Of a stretch of 64,000 nt of DNA, positions 12,210-24,363 are shown piece by piece. A program made the translations under genes and the position numbers. The notes beneath the pieces were generated by a model. It did not search any database. It was given only the letters and a program-made list of their open reading frames with translations, and was not told where the DNA came from. The first letter of the stretch is position 1; each line of letters begins with the position of its first letter. The stretch lies in NCBI GenBank assembly GCA_003049485.1, contig PYST01000187.1, forward strand, positions 1 to 64,000, written 5' to 3'. This DNA is from Ophioceras dolichostomum. Its lineage: Eukaryota > Ascomycota > Sordariomycetes > Magnaporthales > Ophioceraceae.

Positions 12210-14437
12210 TCACCACGGCCCGCCGTGGGTCGGGGGCGTGCTCTTGATTATCTCGGCAGCCCTCTCGGCGATAGCGTAGAGCGAGGCGGTCGGGTGGCCG
12301 CTGAACTGGAACGGGAGGATGGAGGAGTCCACGACTCGCACGTTGCCCGTGCCGTACACCCGCAGCTCGGGGTCTACGACGCCGCCGAGCTCTTTGGGCA
12401 ACATGGAGGCCGTGCCGATGGGGTGGGAATTGCCGACAACTGTTGTAGGGAAAGAGAAGAGTAAGCCAATTGTTCAAGCCGCGACTTCTCACGCTAAGCG
12501 CGTATGGGTGTAGAGGAGGTGGTAGCACATATGCGGTTCTTCGAAGGATGGAGAAGAAAAGAAAAAGGTCAAGCTGGCGGGGAGTTAGACCTACTGCCGG
12601 CGGCGATGACATCCCTCCACTGCTGATTCGTCGCGTTGAGCGGGAGATCCTGCAGGGCAGGGAACGTCCGTCCAGAGATGAAGCGGCCGATGGGCTCCGT
12701 GTTCCAGATCTTGTCCGCCAGCTTCCCGCTGGCCACCTGGGCGTCCAGGTCGAAGTCGAGCAGGTTGAAGCGCGGATCTATCAGCATGTTCCTGCTCGGA
12801 TCGACCCCTCCTCCTCCTTTCGTGCCAGTCGGCGCCGAGGCGAGGTGCACGCTCCCCCGCGAGAACGGGAACAGGTACCAGTAGTTCGCGCCCGAGATTC
12901 CGCCCTCGGCCACGACGATGATCAGCTCGGAAAGGGTGGCGTTCTCGTTCTTCCGGGAGAACAGCAGGTCGTGCTGCGCGCGGAGGACGATCTCGACGGC
13001 GGTCTTGTTGACCGCGGTCGGCCCGCCGGAGGCGGAGACGATCTGCTGGGCCCAGGAGGGGATCTTGGAGAGGATCGAGGCCGAGACGGCGGCCGCGCCG
13101 GAGGCGCCGCCGAAGAGCTCGGCGGCTGTGACAAAGGTTTGGATCACGACGTAGCCGGACATGGCGCTGAGGGTGTTGTCGTAGGCCAGGCCGCTGTTGG
13201 GCTGCTCTTGGAAGTTCTCGCCGACGCCCGGCAGGGGGATCTTGACGTCGATTCCGAGCTTGTTGAGGACGCTGGAAGGCAGGTTGGAGGTAACATGTCA
13301 GAAAGATGCTGGGATCGGCGGCGGATGAGAAGTCTTGGAGGGAATCTCGTTGTCGGAATGCGATGTGTGACTTGGGCCGAAAGGGAGCGAACCTTGGATT
13401 TCCCACACCTGATCCCTCGAGGATGAGCGGGGTCCTGAGCGTTCCGGCTGAGAGGACCACCTCCTTCGCGGCGGTGAGCACGGCCGTGGTGCCATCTTCT
13501 TTGAGGTACTCGACGCCCTTGGCCACCGCCTTGCGGCCCGCGTTGTTGGCCCAGACGATCTTCGTCACCGTGCCCTTCACGATCTTCAGGTTTGGCCGAC
13601 TCTCGACGGGGTAGTAGAAGGCCTGGGCGGCGTCCCAGCGTAGGTTGAGGTCGCGGTCCATGGTGGACGGATTCGCCGAGGCGCCGTGGACCTTGCCGCC
13701 GCTCGAGTCCAGGTTGTGCGGGATAGACAGGTTCTCGAACGTTTCGATCAGCGTGTCGACTACCTCTGATGAGTTGGTGACGCGGAAGGGATAGCTGACG
13801 TGCATGTCGCCGCTCGTGCCATGGAAGTTTGGGTTGTAAGTTACGCCCACGGCTTGCTGAGCTGAGGTTGGGATTAAGAACTTCTCCGTCCGCTTGTAGT
13901 ACGGGAAGAGCGTGTCCCAGTTCCACCCGGTGTTGCCCAAGCTTTCGAGGATATCGACCTCGGCCTCGTTGGCACGGATGTATGTCATGCCTAGCACGGA
14001 GTCCAGTACGGTCAGATGGCTGCCACTGATGGGGAAGGGCCGCGCCACTTCAAGATCCGCAAGAAAGAAGTTGAAGTAGACTAACCGTTGATGGTGCTGG
14101 TGCCTCCGATGGCCTTCCCTGAGTGATAGTCGAGAGCCCTGCCGCCGAGGCCGGGCTGTGGCACCGTCACGTAGTTCCAGTCGACATTTGTGCCAAGGGC
14201 CACCGTGAAGAGGTCGGCGTTGGTCACGTTGGGGTTGTTGCGCTCATCGCCGCCGGGCTCGATGACGGCCACTCTGACAGATGGGTCCGCCGACAGCCTG
14301 TTCGCAACGAGGAGACCGCAAGTCCCCGCACCGACGACGATGTAGTCGAAGACGGATGAGGGCGGGTAGACGACAGCCTCGACAGCCTTTAGACCTAGAA
14401 ACAGGTGGAGAACGAAGTATTCTGAGAGCGACCTCAT
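12210..14437 (-). CDS. Secreted GMC oxidoreductase (aryl-alcohol oxidase / choline dehydrogenase-like)
   Basis: Four exons on the minus strand (14437-14086, 13990-13393, 13271-12595, 12439-12210) give 618 residues in phase. A signal peptide (residues 1-21, ending VEA) is followed by the FAD dinucleotide fold GAGTCG (36-41) and a downstream acidic residue in VAVIEPGGDE. GMC signature 1 is GGTSTINGMTYIRA, split by the first intron; signature 2 is SAGTLRTPLILEGSGVGNP. The C-terminus has NSHPIGTASM with His548 and SGHPTAS with His591. That is the His-His catalytic pair used by aryl-alcohol and glucose oxidases, with the expected spacing of 43. The enzyme should oxidise an alcohol with FAD and reduce oxygen or a quinone outside the cell. 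The substrate is unknown. Minus-strand splice sites are canonical. Confidence 0.93.
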
Positions 14438-16364
14438 CTTGAGCCGGGTGCGTCGGATTCGTCGGATTTGCCTGCTTGACGTGCGTACCTCACTGGTAAG
14501 CCTCGGAGCTTGGGAGGGACTTGAAAACGGAGAGCTACCATTCTGAGATCTTGAGTGTAAGGAAGACGAACAGCTCTCTCCTTTATACTCCAAATTAAGT
14601 AGACCACTCCGAGAAATGGGAGACATGTCATTCTTTGTGTGACCGACATCGTGCGGTCCGACGCGGCCCCCCGTATTCCGTATCACGGCGCTTTTTCGGT
14701 CGGTGGTGCATTCAAGGCCACATACGTCACTGCAGGCGACTCTCGAACCGCGAACCCCCTCCTCGGCGGGCGGTGCAAGCAATAGCGGGACGGCATGCCG
14801 GCCGCATGTTCGTAGGATTCGTGGGGCGGGCCGGGAAACCCCAGTTCGTGGGACGCTGGTTGCAAGGAGGTCTTGTAATGTGGTGTCGTAGGAGTGCGAG
14901 TGTGTTTAGCCAGCCAATGATGATCGCTGTGCTGCCCTCTCGAGAGGGGTCGCTCGCTAGCTGGTATTCTGGGTATTCTGCCTGCCCAGGCACACACTAA
15001 ACTCTACCACATTGGCAACCGCATTAGTAACTCAACGAGACTTTGCAATAGAGGGAGGCACAGAATGGCTTGAAGGAGACAGGGAGGCAAAACGTACAGG
15101 GGTAGCCTAAGAACCGAGGGAGCATTGCACTGTTAGTGCCCTGGCGAGGCGTCTGGTAAGGCGTGCTCCGGATAAATACTTCCGTCGTCGCCGGCGAGCT
15201 CGATGCTCTTGCTTGCCCATTACTGTCCCTTCAACGAATCTGGTGGTCAATATTTTCCCCCCAAAGCTCCCGCGAACACCGTAAGTTCCAAAGGAAGCCC
15301 ACGAGAATGCCCTGCCACCATGACGGGAGAGGAACGGGAGTTTTCCAGTTTTCTGCGCACTAACCATAGGAAACGGAACGAACAGCCGCTCGAGCCGGCG
15401 TGCGTGTGTACGGAGCCGACGGCGTCAAATGCTGGCTGAGTGTTTTGTAGTGAATGGTTGTGGGCTGCTTGTTGCAGAGGCGGCGGGGAAGAGCAGAAAG
15501 ATCGAGACTTTGGTGCTGGTTGACAGTGCACAGATCCTAGACATAGGGGGTTGAGCTGTTCTCGTCCTCCTCGAACTCGAATTTGTAGTCGTAGGTGAGC
15601 TCCTCGTCTGTGAGAGCATGGGTTAGTGTGTTTCTGTGGAAATTCGAACAGGTTACTGCGGGAGTCCGGGTTTCTGGAAGGGGTTCACCGGACCGCATCG
15701 CCAACAAAGCCGCCACTCAAGATGGCGGAGCCTCTTCCATGTCAGGATGCTTCCTAGCCAAAGAAAGACTGGCATGGCCGAAGCAAGGTGAGAAAGCATT
15801 TCCATCCCATCTATAGCTGTTGAGGGCCAGTGGCACAAAGAGAGCGTCTAAGTTGAGGCTGCTGCCGTCTGGTGGTTCAGGGCTCGAAGTTGGGATGGAG
15901 CTAGGTGAAGAGACGCGTTCACGTTTGGCCTGTGCGCCTGCCCGAACTGATGAACAGACCAAAACATTACGATACACCTACCAAAACATCGCGAGGCCAC
16001 GACGGCACCGAGCATTGCTTTCGTCCGCAGTCCCGAAAGCCACTCTACCAGTCCGAACGGCCAATGTTCCGTCGTTTCAATTCTTCGGGCCTAAATTCCT
16101 TCAGATTCAGCCATGAGGTCCTAGTTGATGATTTCAGCGAAACGAGAAGTCGGTCCGCTAGTACCAGCGAGATCGCCCTCTGCAACGACACCGTTCCTGT
16201 TCACCTTCAACGTCTACGACAGCTGCCACCGAGCCGCGCATCCAGGCATGCAGCACACGTCTGCCGGTGGTCCCCGCATGGAGGCAGGCTGGCGCGTTTT
16301 GGGGCCTGCGCAACAAGCAATGTGACGGAAGCGATGACGCTGCCCCCCCTCCCACAGAGGAGGC
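14438..16364. other. Intergenic region, no supported gene
   Basis: This stretch lies between the oxidoreductase start and a short DEAD-box fragment. Frames are short and unsupported. The first few hundred bases must contain the oxidoreductase promoter. Confidence 0.4.
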
Positions 16365-16412
16365 CCAATGTTCATCATGGATGAGGCCGACAAGCTATTG
16401 TCCCCAGAGTTC
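16365..16412 (+). pseudogene. Isolated DEAD-box RNA helicase fragment (Dhh1-like motif II)
   Basis: Sixteen codons read PMFIMDEADKLLSPEF, which matches the Walker B/DEAD motif context of Dhh1/DDX6 helicases. The flanking sequence carries no other helicase motif, and upstream frames contain stops. A pyrimidine tract plus CACAG (16342-16358) just before it looks like a 3' splice site, so the snippet may be a stranded piece of a genomic exon. It is very short and could still be chance similarity. Confidence 0.4.
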
Positions 16413-16950
16413 AGACGGGCGGGCGCCCCGGACCAGGAGCAGGACCACGAAGTCGACTGCGATTCCACGGAGTCTAAGTGCTCCTACGTAGCTAAAAGCT
16501 ATCTCGACAGCAGCTGGGACATCACCAGCACCAGGGACGTCAGCAAGCCAGCAAGCACTGTCGGGAACCCTGAGGACGACCGCGAGGACAGACTTCTTCT
16601 TGTCGTCCACAAGGACCGACTCCACCGCCTATGAGCCACTGGTCTCCGGTGGAAGGGGGGGTACTTAGCACTAGAACGGGACTGGCTTGGACGGAGGTTT
16701 TGCCCGCTTACTCTGACAGTGACGTTTTTTTTGTTTTTTTTTGCCTTTGTATTACTAGCTTGCAGCATCTTGGCAGTCGAGCATCCCCAGCACTTTTACG
16801 GGTAGTGATGGCAGATCAGATCTGTATTCTTCTACTTAGGTTGCAAGAAACTTGTTCTCCCTTGTGCTTTAAGCTGCGAGCGAGCCACACACATCAGGCG
16901 TGATAATTATCATGAAGTACCTAGTTGTAGTTGTCCGATTAAATGTAGAA
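16413..16950. other. 3' flank of the aspartyl protease gene
   Basis: No gene is supported. T-rich tracts near 16720-16750 and AATTATCATGAAGT near 16905 could be 3'-end signals for the minus-strand protease. Confidence 0.35.
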
Positions 16951-18418
16951 TCAAGGCTCAAGCTTCTTGTTCGCGAACCCGATCATCTTATTCCCCAGGT
17001 CGAACACGACGAACTGCGCTTTGAGCAGAATGTTCCCGAAAATGCTGAACCTGATCCCCTTGGACGACTGGATGCCCCCGAAGCAGTGCGTGCTGTTCAC
17101 GTTCCCATGGTTTATGTACCGCCCTGGCACCACGCCCCTGTAGTCCGCCAGCCCGAACGTGAAGTCGGGCGCCGCGGCCGCGCAGGGGAACAGCAAGGAG
17201 CCCAGGGAGGCGTCGAACCCCGCGCCGGGCAGCCTGGCGTAGTACGCGCCCACGATGTCGTCGGGGAGCAGCAGGAGGGTAGTCCCCGTGTCGACGATAG
17301 CGCGCCAGGGGCTGACCTTGTACGGCTCCGCGCTGCTGTTCCCGACGCGGTACCCCCCCACCGTGAAGGCCCAGTAGGAGGAGTTCTTCTCGATGCTCGT
17401 GTACTGGATCGACCCGTTGTACTCGCGCTTGGCTATGTAGCCGAAGTTGTAGTTCCCCGGCGCCCCCTTCTTGAGGTTCGCCGTGAAGAGCGGCATGCGC
17501 AACGACGACTTGATGTTGTCCATGAAGGTCAGCGCCGGCGTCGGCTGGACGGTGTTGGCGCTGCTCATGCCCAGGCCCAGCAGGCCCGAGACGAGCTCGT
17601 CGTCGGTGAATGTCGTCGGGACGACCGTGGCGGACTCGACGACTTGCGCGGCGAAGCTGGCGGCGCCGATGGCGACTTTGTCGGTGTACGTTATGCCGTC
17701 GACCCTCGAGCCGTCGCCGTAGACGATCTTCCAGGTCCCATTTACCCGCCGGCTCGTGGAGGAGAGGTCGGGCTTGTAGATGCGTTGGCCGTCGACCATG
17801 CTCTTTGGGGTGTCCGAGGACATCACCCAGCTGTCGTGTAAGTTACGTACTACTATTTAGCCCATGCTCTCCTGGTACGCCTCACACGGGTTAATCGCGC
17901 GCGGTGGTGCACTCACAAGTCTGCGGACCCCGTGTCGATGATCATGGTGATTATCTGCGGCGGCGTCCCGATTTTGATCGGCGAGATGTACTTGTAGTCA
18001 CTTCCGCTGGGAGGGGCCGCCACGACCGTCCCCCACATCGACCCATCACCTAATAGGACACAAAAACGCGAACAGTCCAGTCAGCTCGCTGGGTATGGTT
18101 AAGTCGTTGAGTCGATGCGCTCAGCTCATCCTTATCTCCGCCCGCCAGTTAGTTTGGGGAGAACAACTCACGTCCGTGTATTCCTGCCCGGGACGACTTG
18201 TTGTGGTTGATCTGCATGGCGACCTTCAGCTGAGGAGTCAATGTGCCGTTGAACTTGGCAAATGCTCGCAGCATGGCGTCCAGGCCCGTGCTAGGTTTGA
18301 AGTTGTCATTTCTGACCTGGAGCAGCGAGAACGCTTCACCAGGCGGATCAGCTGGGGCGGCATTGATGCGTCCTGAGGCTCCAACCAGGAGGAGGATGGG
18401 AATTAGAAACGAATACAT
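16951..18418 (-). CDS. Secreted pepsin-like aspartyl protease (family A1)
   Basis: Three exons (18418-18172, 18049-17917, 17830-16951) join in phase to 419 residues, the normal length of aspergillopepsin/endothiapepsin precursors. A signal peptide (MYSFLIPILLLVGASG) and a propeptide of about 60-70 residues precede the mature enzyme. The two catalytic aspartates lie in IDTGSADFWV (DTGS at 121-124) and AIVDTGTTLLLLP (DTGT at 307-310). The flap Tyr is in KIVYGDGS and the expected FGNILLKAQFVVFDL is near the end. It should digest proteins extracellularly at acid pH. An in-frame Met 16 codons upstream (18466) exists, but the downstream Met gives the better signal peptide. The DFWVMSS after the first active-site motif is split by intron 2 with GTGAGT and CGACAG sites. 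Confidence 0.93.
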
Positions 18419-19550
18419 ATCTGCGTAGGCTATCCTCTGAACACCTTGTGCTGCTGCTGTGGTCACTAGTGGATGATAGGACGAGTGGAAGATGGATTTG
18501 AAAGGAAGCGGCAGGAGCTCAGATACTACGAGGCCTCAAATACTACTATCTCCAAGAGCTCACCCCACCTGCACTCTCTGCGAACAAATGTGGCAGGTGC
18601 TGGCGGGAAGTGGTCGTGGCTGCCATTTTGCGTCGAGGTCCTGGATACGCTGCTCCTTCTCCTCCCGCCTAGGCCTCCTTCCTGCCTAGGCCGCCGTGGT
18701 GGAATGCTTCCTCGAGACGGGAAGGAATGCCCTGCCAAAGTCAACTGGCTGGGCATTTCTCAGATGTCGTTCCCGATGACGGCGGCTGAGTGTTTTTTGG
18801 GGGCTTTGGAGAGAGACAAAGTCAAATGGGTTCCCTAAGACATTGCTAGGCGCTGGTCGAGAGACACTACGAGAAGGATGAGGGATGGACTCGGAAGAGC
18901 ATAGTGGTAGTAGGGTCCTCCGCGCTTAAGCTTCAAGCTTGTTGGTGTGGATTTTGGAGCTGAAGTTGTGATTGCCCCAGGCACGTAGGTTCCGTATGGC
19001 CTGAGGGAGGGTGGAAGACGCAAAAAAACGAGATAAATACCGATCGATCAAACTACTGGTGCTGGCGTTGGTGCTGGCACTGGTAATGGTGGTGGCGCTG
19101 TTCTTGTTGCCTCGAGCGCCGTGATAGTTGTCGGTGGCGCCCCGTAGCAAAGTCTCTCTCGCCTTCACTGAAACGCGGCGGCGAGGGTAAAATCACGAGC
19201 CCATCTCCGAGGTCTCCGAGGGAAAAAGAAAAAAATAACCAATGATACCTAAAACAGAACACGACCGCGAATACAAGAAACCAGGTGTTTCGAATCAACA
19301 TGCCCACTATCCATCATTCGTCATCCATTACCATTTGTCACCCTCCATTACCACCGTCGTTTGTACATCCCCCCTTAGTCGTTCTTCTACAGACTTCGCC
19401 TTTCTCCCAATCCGACTCGAAGAGCCAGACAAACAGAGATGGCTAACATTACATTACATGCGCCCAGGGTTCTCCCCTGCCCCTCACTCAGTGAGGGTCG
19501 ACGCCCGGCCATTCTTAGTTGGAGTGATTTGTCTGCTTCGGCAGGTACTC
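18419..19550. other. Intergenic region between protease and RdRP genes
   Basis: The protease promoter lies at the left and the 3' end of the RNA polymerase gene at the right. No gene is supported. A short imperfect GGTGCTGGC/GGTAATGGT repeat is visible near 19055-19100. Confidence 0.4.
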
Positions 19551-22500
19551 CTACCTGCGTCTCTGACCCCCCTTCTCTCGACCGTCGATCAGATCATTAT
19601 ACCAATCATCATCGTCGTCATCGAGACCATAATCAGTCTCCTCCTCGTCATCCTCATCCTCCCCATGGTCATCATAATCGCCACCACCCCCAGTATACAG
19701 CGACTCGGTGCCCTCCAGCCGCGCGATGCGCTGCCTCACCGCCTTCGAGTCCGACTGCGTCATGGCGTACATCTCCGACACGACCATCGCGGGGAAGCCG
19801 GGGCTCCTCGCGCTGACGGCCTGCGCCTTGATGTGGCACAGCTGGTAGCCCGCCATGCGCCAGACGAACCGCGGGTTGGTGCGGTAGAACAGCTTGTAGG
19901 CCGTCGACGCCTGCAGCTGTCTCCAGGGGGTCAGCGCCTCGTTGACGAAGTCGGGCTGGAGCCTCCGGACCGTCTTAGAGCACGGGAGCGACCTGTGCTG
20001 CGACACGTCGGGTTGGACGGCGAGCCACTTCTCGAACACCGCTTGGACTTTTTGGACGTAGCTAGCGTCCTCGATGTTGTCCGTCGCGGACGCGAACGAC
20101 GTGCCGCTGCCTCCGGTCGCGTTGCAGGCGCCCCGAGGACGCATCGCTGTTTTCCACAGGGCCTCGACCTCGCGGATGCTTCGTTCTAGGGACTCGAGCA
20201 TCAGACTGGAGCTCCTCGAGTTGTCCCCCTTGAAGTCGCCGTAAGGCTTCACCAGGTCGGAGTCGAAATAGTGTGCAACCGTCATCGTCGTCGCAACGGC
20301 GGCACCAGCTCCAGCTCCAGCGCCAGACTCACCACCAACACGCTTAGTGGGCGAGGGAGCCCGCGTGGGGTTCCTGCTACTACGAGAGCTCATGCCCCGG
20401 TGGAATTCGCCCAGCTCCTCGTCGATGAGCGGCTTGGCGACGCGGAACTTGAGGTGGTCGATGATGTGGTCCGGCTCGTCGCTGCCGCCCCAGTTCTCGA
20501 GCTTGTAAGCCGGGTCCTTGGGGTCCGGGACGGAGCCGTTGCCGAGGAGGTCCCTCCTGAAGCGAAGCCAGTCGGCGGCAGTGAATACGATACCCTGCTT
20601 GGACTGGTCGACCAAGTGACTAACGAGCGTGCTCAGCCGGATCGCTACACGGTCGCTGACGGTGCGTCGCTCGTAGCACAACTTTTCCTTGAAGTTAGTG
20701 CATATGCCCAGGTAGTTCTGGGCCATGTTGAAGCGAAAGCTGTGCGCGATCAGATCCGCGGTAGCAGCAGCTAGATCGCCGCAGTGGTGGTGGTCGTCGA
20801 GAAGGTCCTGCATCGTGTCCTTGACTTTCCTCAGATACCCCTCCGCGAAGAGATCAGGCTGCTCTGGAACCTCGGCCGATTCGAAGTTGTTCACGAGGGC
20901 CGGTTCCCAGACAACCAATGCCTTGTCGCCGTCATAGTCGCCGCCCGCAAGCTTGTCGGCGAGCGGGGTGTTGCCCTTGGCCGAGAAAACGATCACGTTT
21001 TGAAGGCGTTTGAGCTTTGGGTGGAACACGGCCCTGACCTTTTGGACATCGCTTGGTAGATGCGACGGCGAGCGCGACACGAGCACGTCGACTCCGTCCA
21101 ACATTGTGTCGCTCGTGGTACAGCCGTCGCCTGTGTCGACGGAAAACCCGGACGAAAAGGCCACGTGCACCTCGCCCTCCTCTAGCACTCCCCAGAAGTC
21201 AACAACCATGTACAAATACGCAGATCTCGGGATGACGACGTTCAGCTTCTTTTTGAGGTGCTCGCACTTCTGCTTTTTGAGGCGGAACATCAAATCCTGA
21301 AGATACTTTTGGCTTTTGTCGAACCCACTGAGCAGCATAAGGAGCATGGTCTCGCTGTCACTCTCTGGCAGACCCGCGAGATAAGGCACCGTGCCATTTG
21401 CAACGCGATCCGGTCGTAGAGAGGATGTTCTTTCAACCCAATCGCGGAATTGGATCGGGTATTCCATAGCTTCGCGCATGCTTTTCAGATCGGTGACCAG
21501 GTTCCTTTCGAGCACCTGTCCAATGTCTCTCCGAAGCGTCGTCCCGTCGAGACTTCGATCCTGCAATACGAGCACAAATTGGAGGTTGAGAGTTGCCGAG
21601 ATCGGTGGCTTGGGGTGGTCTAGGACTTCTAATGTGCGCTGCGCTGGGTCAAGGAAGTCGCATTTCCACTTGCGTTGGGATGGCCGCGTCTCGATCCAGT
21701 CCTCCTCACCGCAGTCGTTGACGTCGACAATCCACATACCCTTGGCGCTTCCAAGTCGCCCTTGGATGGCACAGGGTACATGGTCGAGACCCAGCGCCAG
21801 ACAGATGTGCTTAGCGACGCTGAGAGACATCATAGCGATGCCATCGTTCATCACGTTGCCGGCTGGGGAAATGATATCTCTCTGGAGGTGACGGATCTGG
21901 TGCATTTCAAAGAGCTTTGTGGGGGTTGTCTTGCTGAGACCTGGAATGGAGCACGAGGGCAAACTGTTAATGAGGAGTGTGCAGAGGAGCGCGCAAAGGA
22001 GTATGAGGCGAAAGAACGAACGAGAACCTACCGAGCTGGAACCTCGAAAACAGCTTCAAGTACGGCTGATCCCCGTTCTTCTTGATATCAACGAGCCAGT
22101 CGAGCATGTCATGGACCTTGAACACAGTCCTCTCGTCTACCGTCTCATCCCGGGGCGGGACCATGCTTGGGGTTGCCGGTGGTCTGAAATGTTCGCCGTC
22201 TTCCGCGAAGAGGTACACCTTGTCTTTGAAGATGGGCTTTACCTCTTGGCCGAGAAGGACGTCCGCGATGGGCTTTTTGTAGCCGGCATCCTTGGTGAAG
22301 AAACTAGCCCATTTACGGCCAGCTAGGGAGTGCCGGCGGCAAGAAAGCCAGCGGTTCAGAGCCTCCAAGTTCTCGTCGTCCCGGAGCACGGCCGGGGCCC
22401 TGGACGACGTGGGGTTAGGGAAAAAAAGCTCAAGGAAGCGATCTGACCCGAATCGCCGACTTAAACGATGCGACTCGTTTTCCAACTTGAGCTTCTTCAG

Positions 22501-24363
22501 GCTGAGGGTGAAAAAGGGGTCGGCATTGGCATCGGCATGTGAGGCAAAGTCCATCGAAGCTGAAAGTATGACAACCTGCCCCTTAGACTGGAAGCCATTG
22601 TTCAAACTCGCGTTCCAAGCCTTTTCATCCGACCTTTCAGGGAGCCTTTTCCCCCGGAACTCAGGTCGCTGATAAAGCATAGCCCATATGGCCTTGTGCT
22701 CGGTCCAGCTCGAGTCGTATTTCATGCCTTTCATCGCAGAGAGGTCGACGCCGCAGTAGAGTGCGATGCGCGTGACCTCCCATGCCACCGCAAGGGGGGC
22801 CGGCTGGAGCCACGAGGGGAGTTCGGCTGATCGACCGAAAACCAGAGTAAGCACGGGCACGAAACGCAAAATGATACGCAAGGGACATCAAGGAAGACAT
22901 GAAAGTCAAGTCAACGTACGCCAGACATGCTCGAGACGATCCTCAAAGCTGATGGCCCGCTTCTGGGGCGTCGGGGGTTCAGAGCGCGAGGCTGGGACAG
23001 GGAGCCAAGCAGGGCCAGGACCAGATTGTTTTGGAGTCTCCATGTCGAGAATCCCTGAAAAGCTGGAGAAGATCTCGCCCTGCGAGACCTGTGGGCTCTG
23101 TTTCCGAGCGCTCCTTCGTTGGCCGCCGTCTCCACGAGAGACCTTCCTGACTGGAGTGGTTGGACATTCGGCTTCCCTTAGAGCCAAAAGTTCGTCCATG
23201 TCTGTGTCGCCATCCTGGTCTACGAGGCCTGTCGTGTCCTGGGCTGTATTACGGGAGGTGCTCCGGACAATGGGAGGCGGCTGCACTTGCTGCTGCTGCT
23301 GCTGCTTGGGCTGCTGTTGGTGCAACTTCTTCCCTTCGCTGTGTTGGTGGGCATGGCGGGCAAGCTTCTGAGAAAGCCTCTCAAGCTCCTGAGTAGAAGC
23401 TTCCACGGTAGTCTGGGTATTATTGAAAGCATAATCATCATCATCATGGTGGACCACCGAGAAGACGTCCGAGACGAGTGATACACGGCTGGTTGAAGCA
23501 GACTCGTTCAAGCAGAAACTATTCTGCTTCAGCGGAGACGCAGAACGGGCAAATGAGTGGGAAGCTGTTGCTGCCGGCGGCGGCAAGCGAGGGACAGAGA
23601 CCGAGGAAGACGCTTTGGCGGGCGAGGTCCGCCCTTGCTTCAGGCCAGGCTGCCCGGGAATACGATCCACTGCCGCCAAGTTACGACCCGAAGCAGAAAG
23701 AGAAGCGACTGAAGTCTGCTTGTTGATTGTCGATCGTACGGGCACGGTGTCCAGCGCGCTACTGGCCTCTCGTAGCGACGTCTGCAGGGGACGGGGCCGC
23801 TTGCAAGGATCATCCTCGAGGCCTTCGCCGGATGGCCGTTTAGACGGTCGACGGGCTGCTGGCTCCCGAGCGACGGTGGTTTGCGGAGCGGGAGTCTCCA
23901 GAGGCGCGAGACGTGAGAGAGGAGCGTCCTTGCCAGCGCGGACGTCGCCCTCACTATAGGACTTCGTCAACACACGATTACGCTGGCGGGGTGGTTGCGG
24001 TCGCCTCTCTCTCAGGAATACTCGTAGGAGCTCCCGCAGTTGCGCGCGTTCTTCGTCGTTCCTCGCCCTATACGATCTGGAGCTGGATGGCAGAGTGTCC
24101 CGATCGGCGCGGGGCTTTCGCACCCAGTCGAAGAAGTGCTGCCTGACGATGGCACGAAAATCATCGAGGGTTCCGGCGAGGTCGCCGTTGAAGCACTGGT
24201 GTTGCAGGTCGTTGTAGGCCCAAGAGCCGGGGAATTCCAGGTCGAGACCGAAGTCGGCGTTCAAGGTATGAAACGCCGCCTTGACATCGGCAGTGACGCG
24301 GTTGGAGTCTGGACGGGTCTTCTTGGGGACGAGAGGCGCGCCGGTAGCGGCCCTTGAGGCCAT
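19551..24363 (-). CDS. RNA-dependent RNA polymerase, QDE-1/RDR type (RNA silencing)
   Basis: Three exons (24363-22920, 22826-22032, 21940-19551) join in phase to 1542 residues, a little longer than Neurospora QDE-1. Residues 1-480 are a low-complexity Ser/Pro/Gln-rich N-terminal region with a small conserved start and a CAG-encoded Gln run (near 23290-23330). The catalytic region begins at ELPSWLQPAPLAVAWEVTRIA just after intron 1. The double-psi-barrel active site GGDYDGD is complete, with DYDGD at residues 1081-1085. The family makes double-stranded RNA from aberrant or repetitive transcripts to feed Dicer and Argonaute. An acidic Asp/Glu-rich tail closes the protein. The gene is divergent from the Zn2Cys6 regulator, with 1.3 kb between starts. 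Whether it serves quelling or meiotic silencing cannot be decided here. Confidence 0.93.

Noticed and set aside
12470..13426. 318-codon plus-strand open frame rich in Arg/Gly/Glu
   Set aside because: It is the antisense shadow of GMC oxidoreductase exons; high GC keeps the complementary frame open.
16900..17841. 313-codon plus-strand open frame
   Set aside because: Antisense to the aspartyl protease, whose DTGS/DTGT motifs fix the true strand.
19242..20189. 315-codon plus-strand open frame
   Set aside because: Mostly antisense to the RdRP C-terminal exon; the remainder is low-complexity Ile/Thr sequence.
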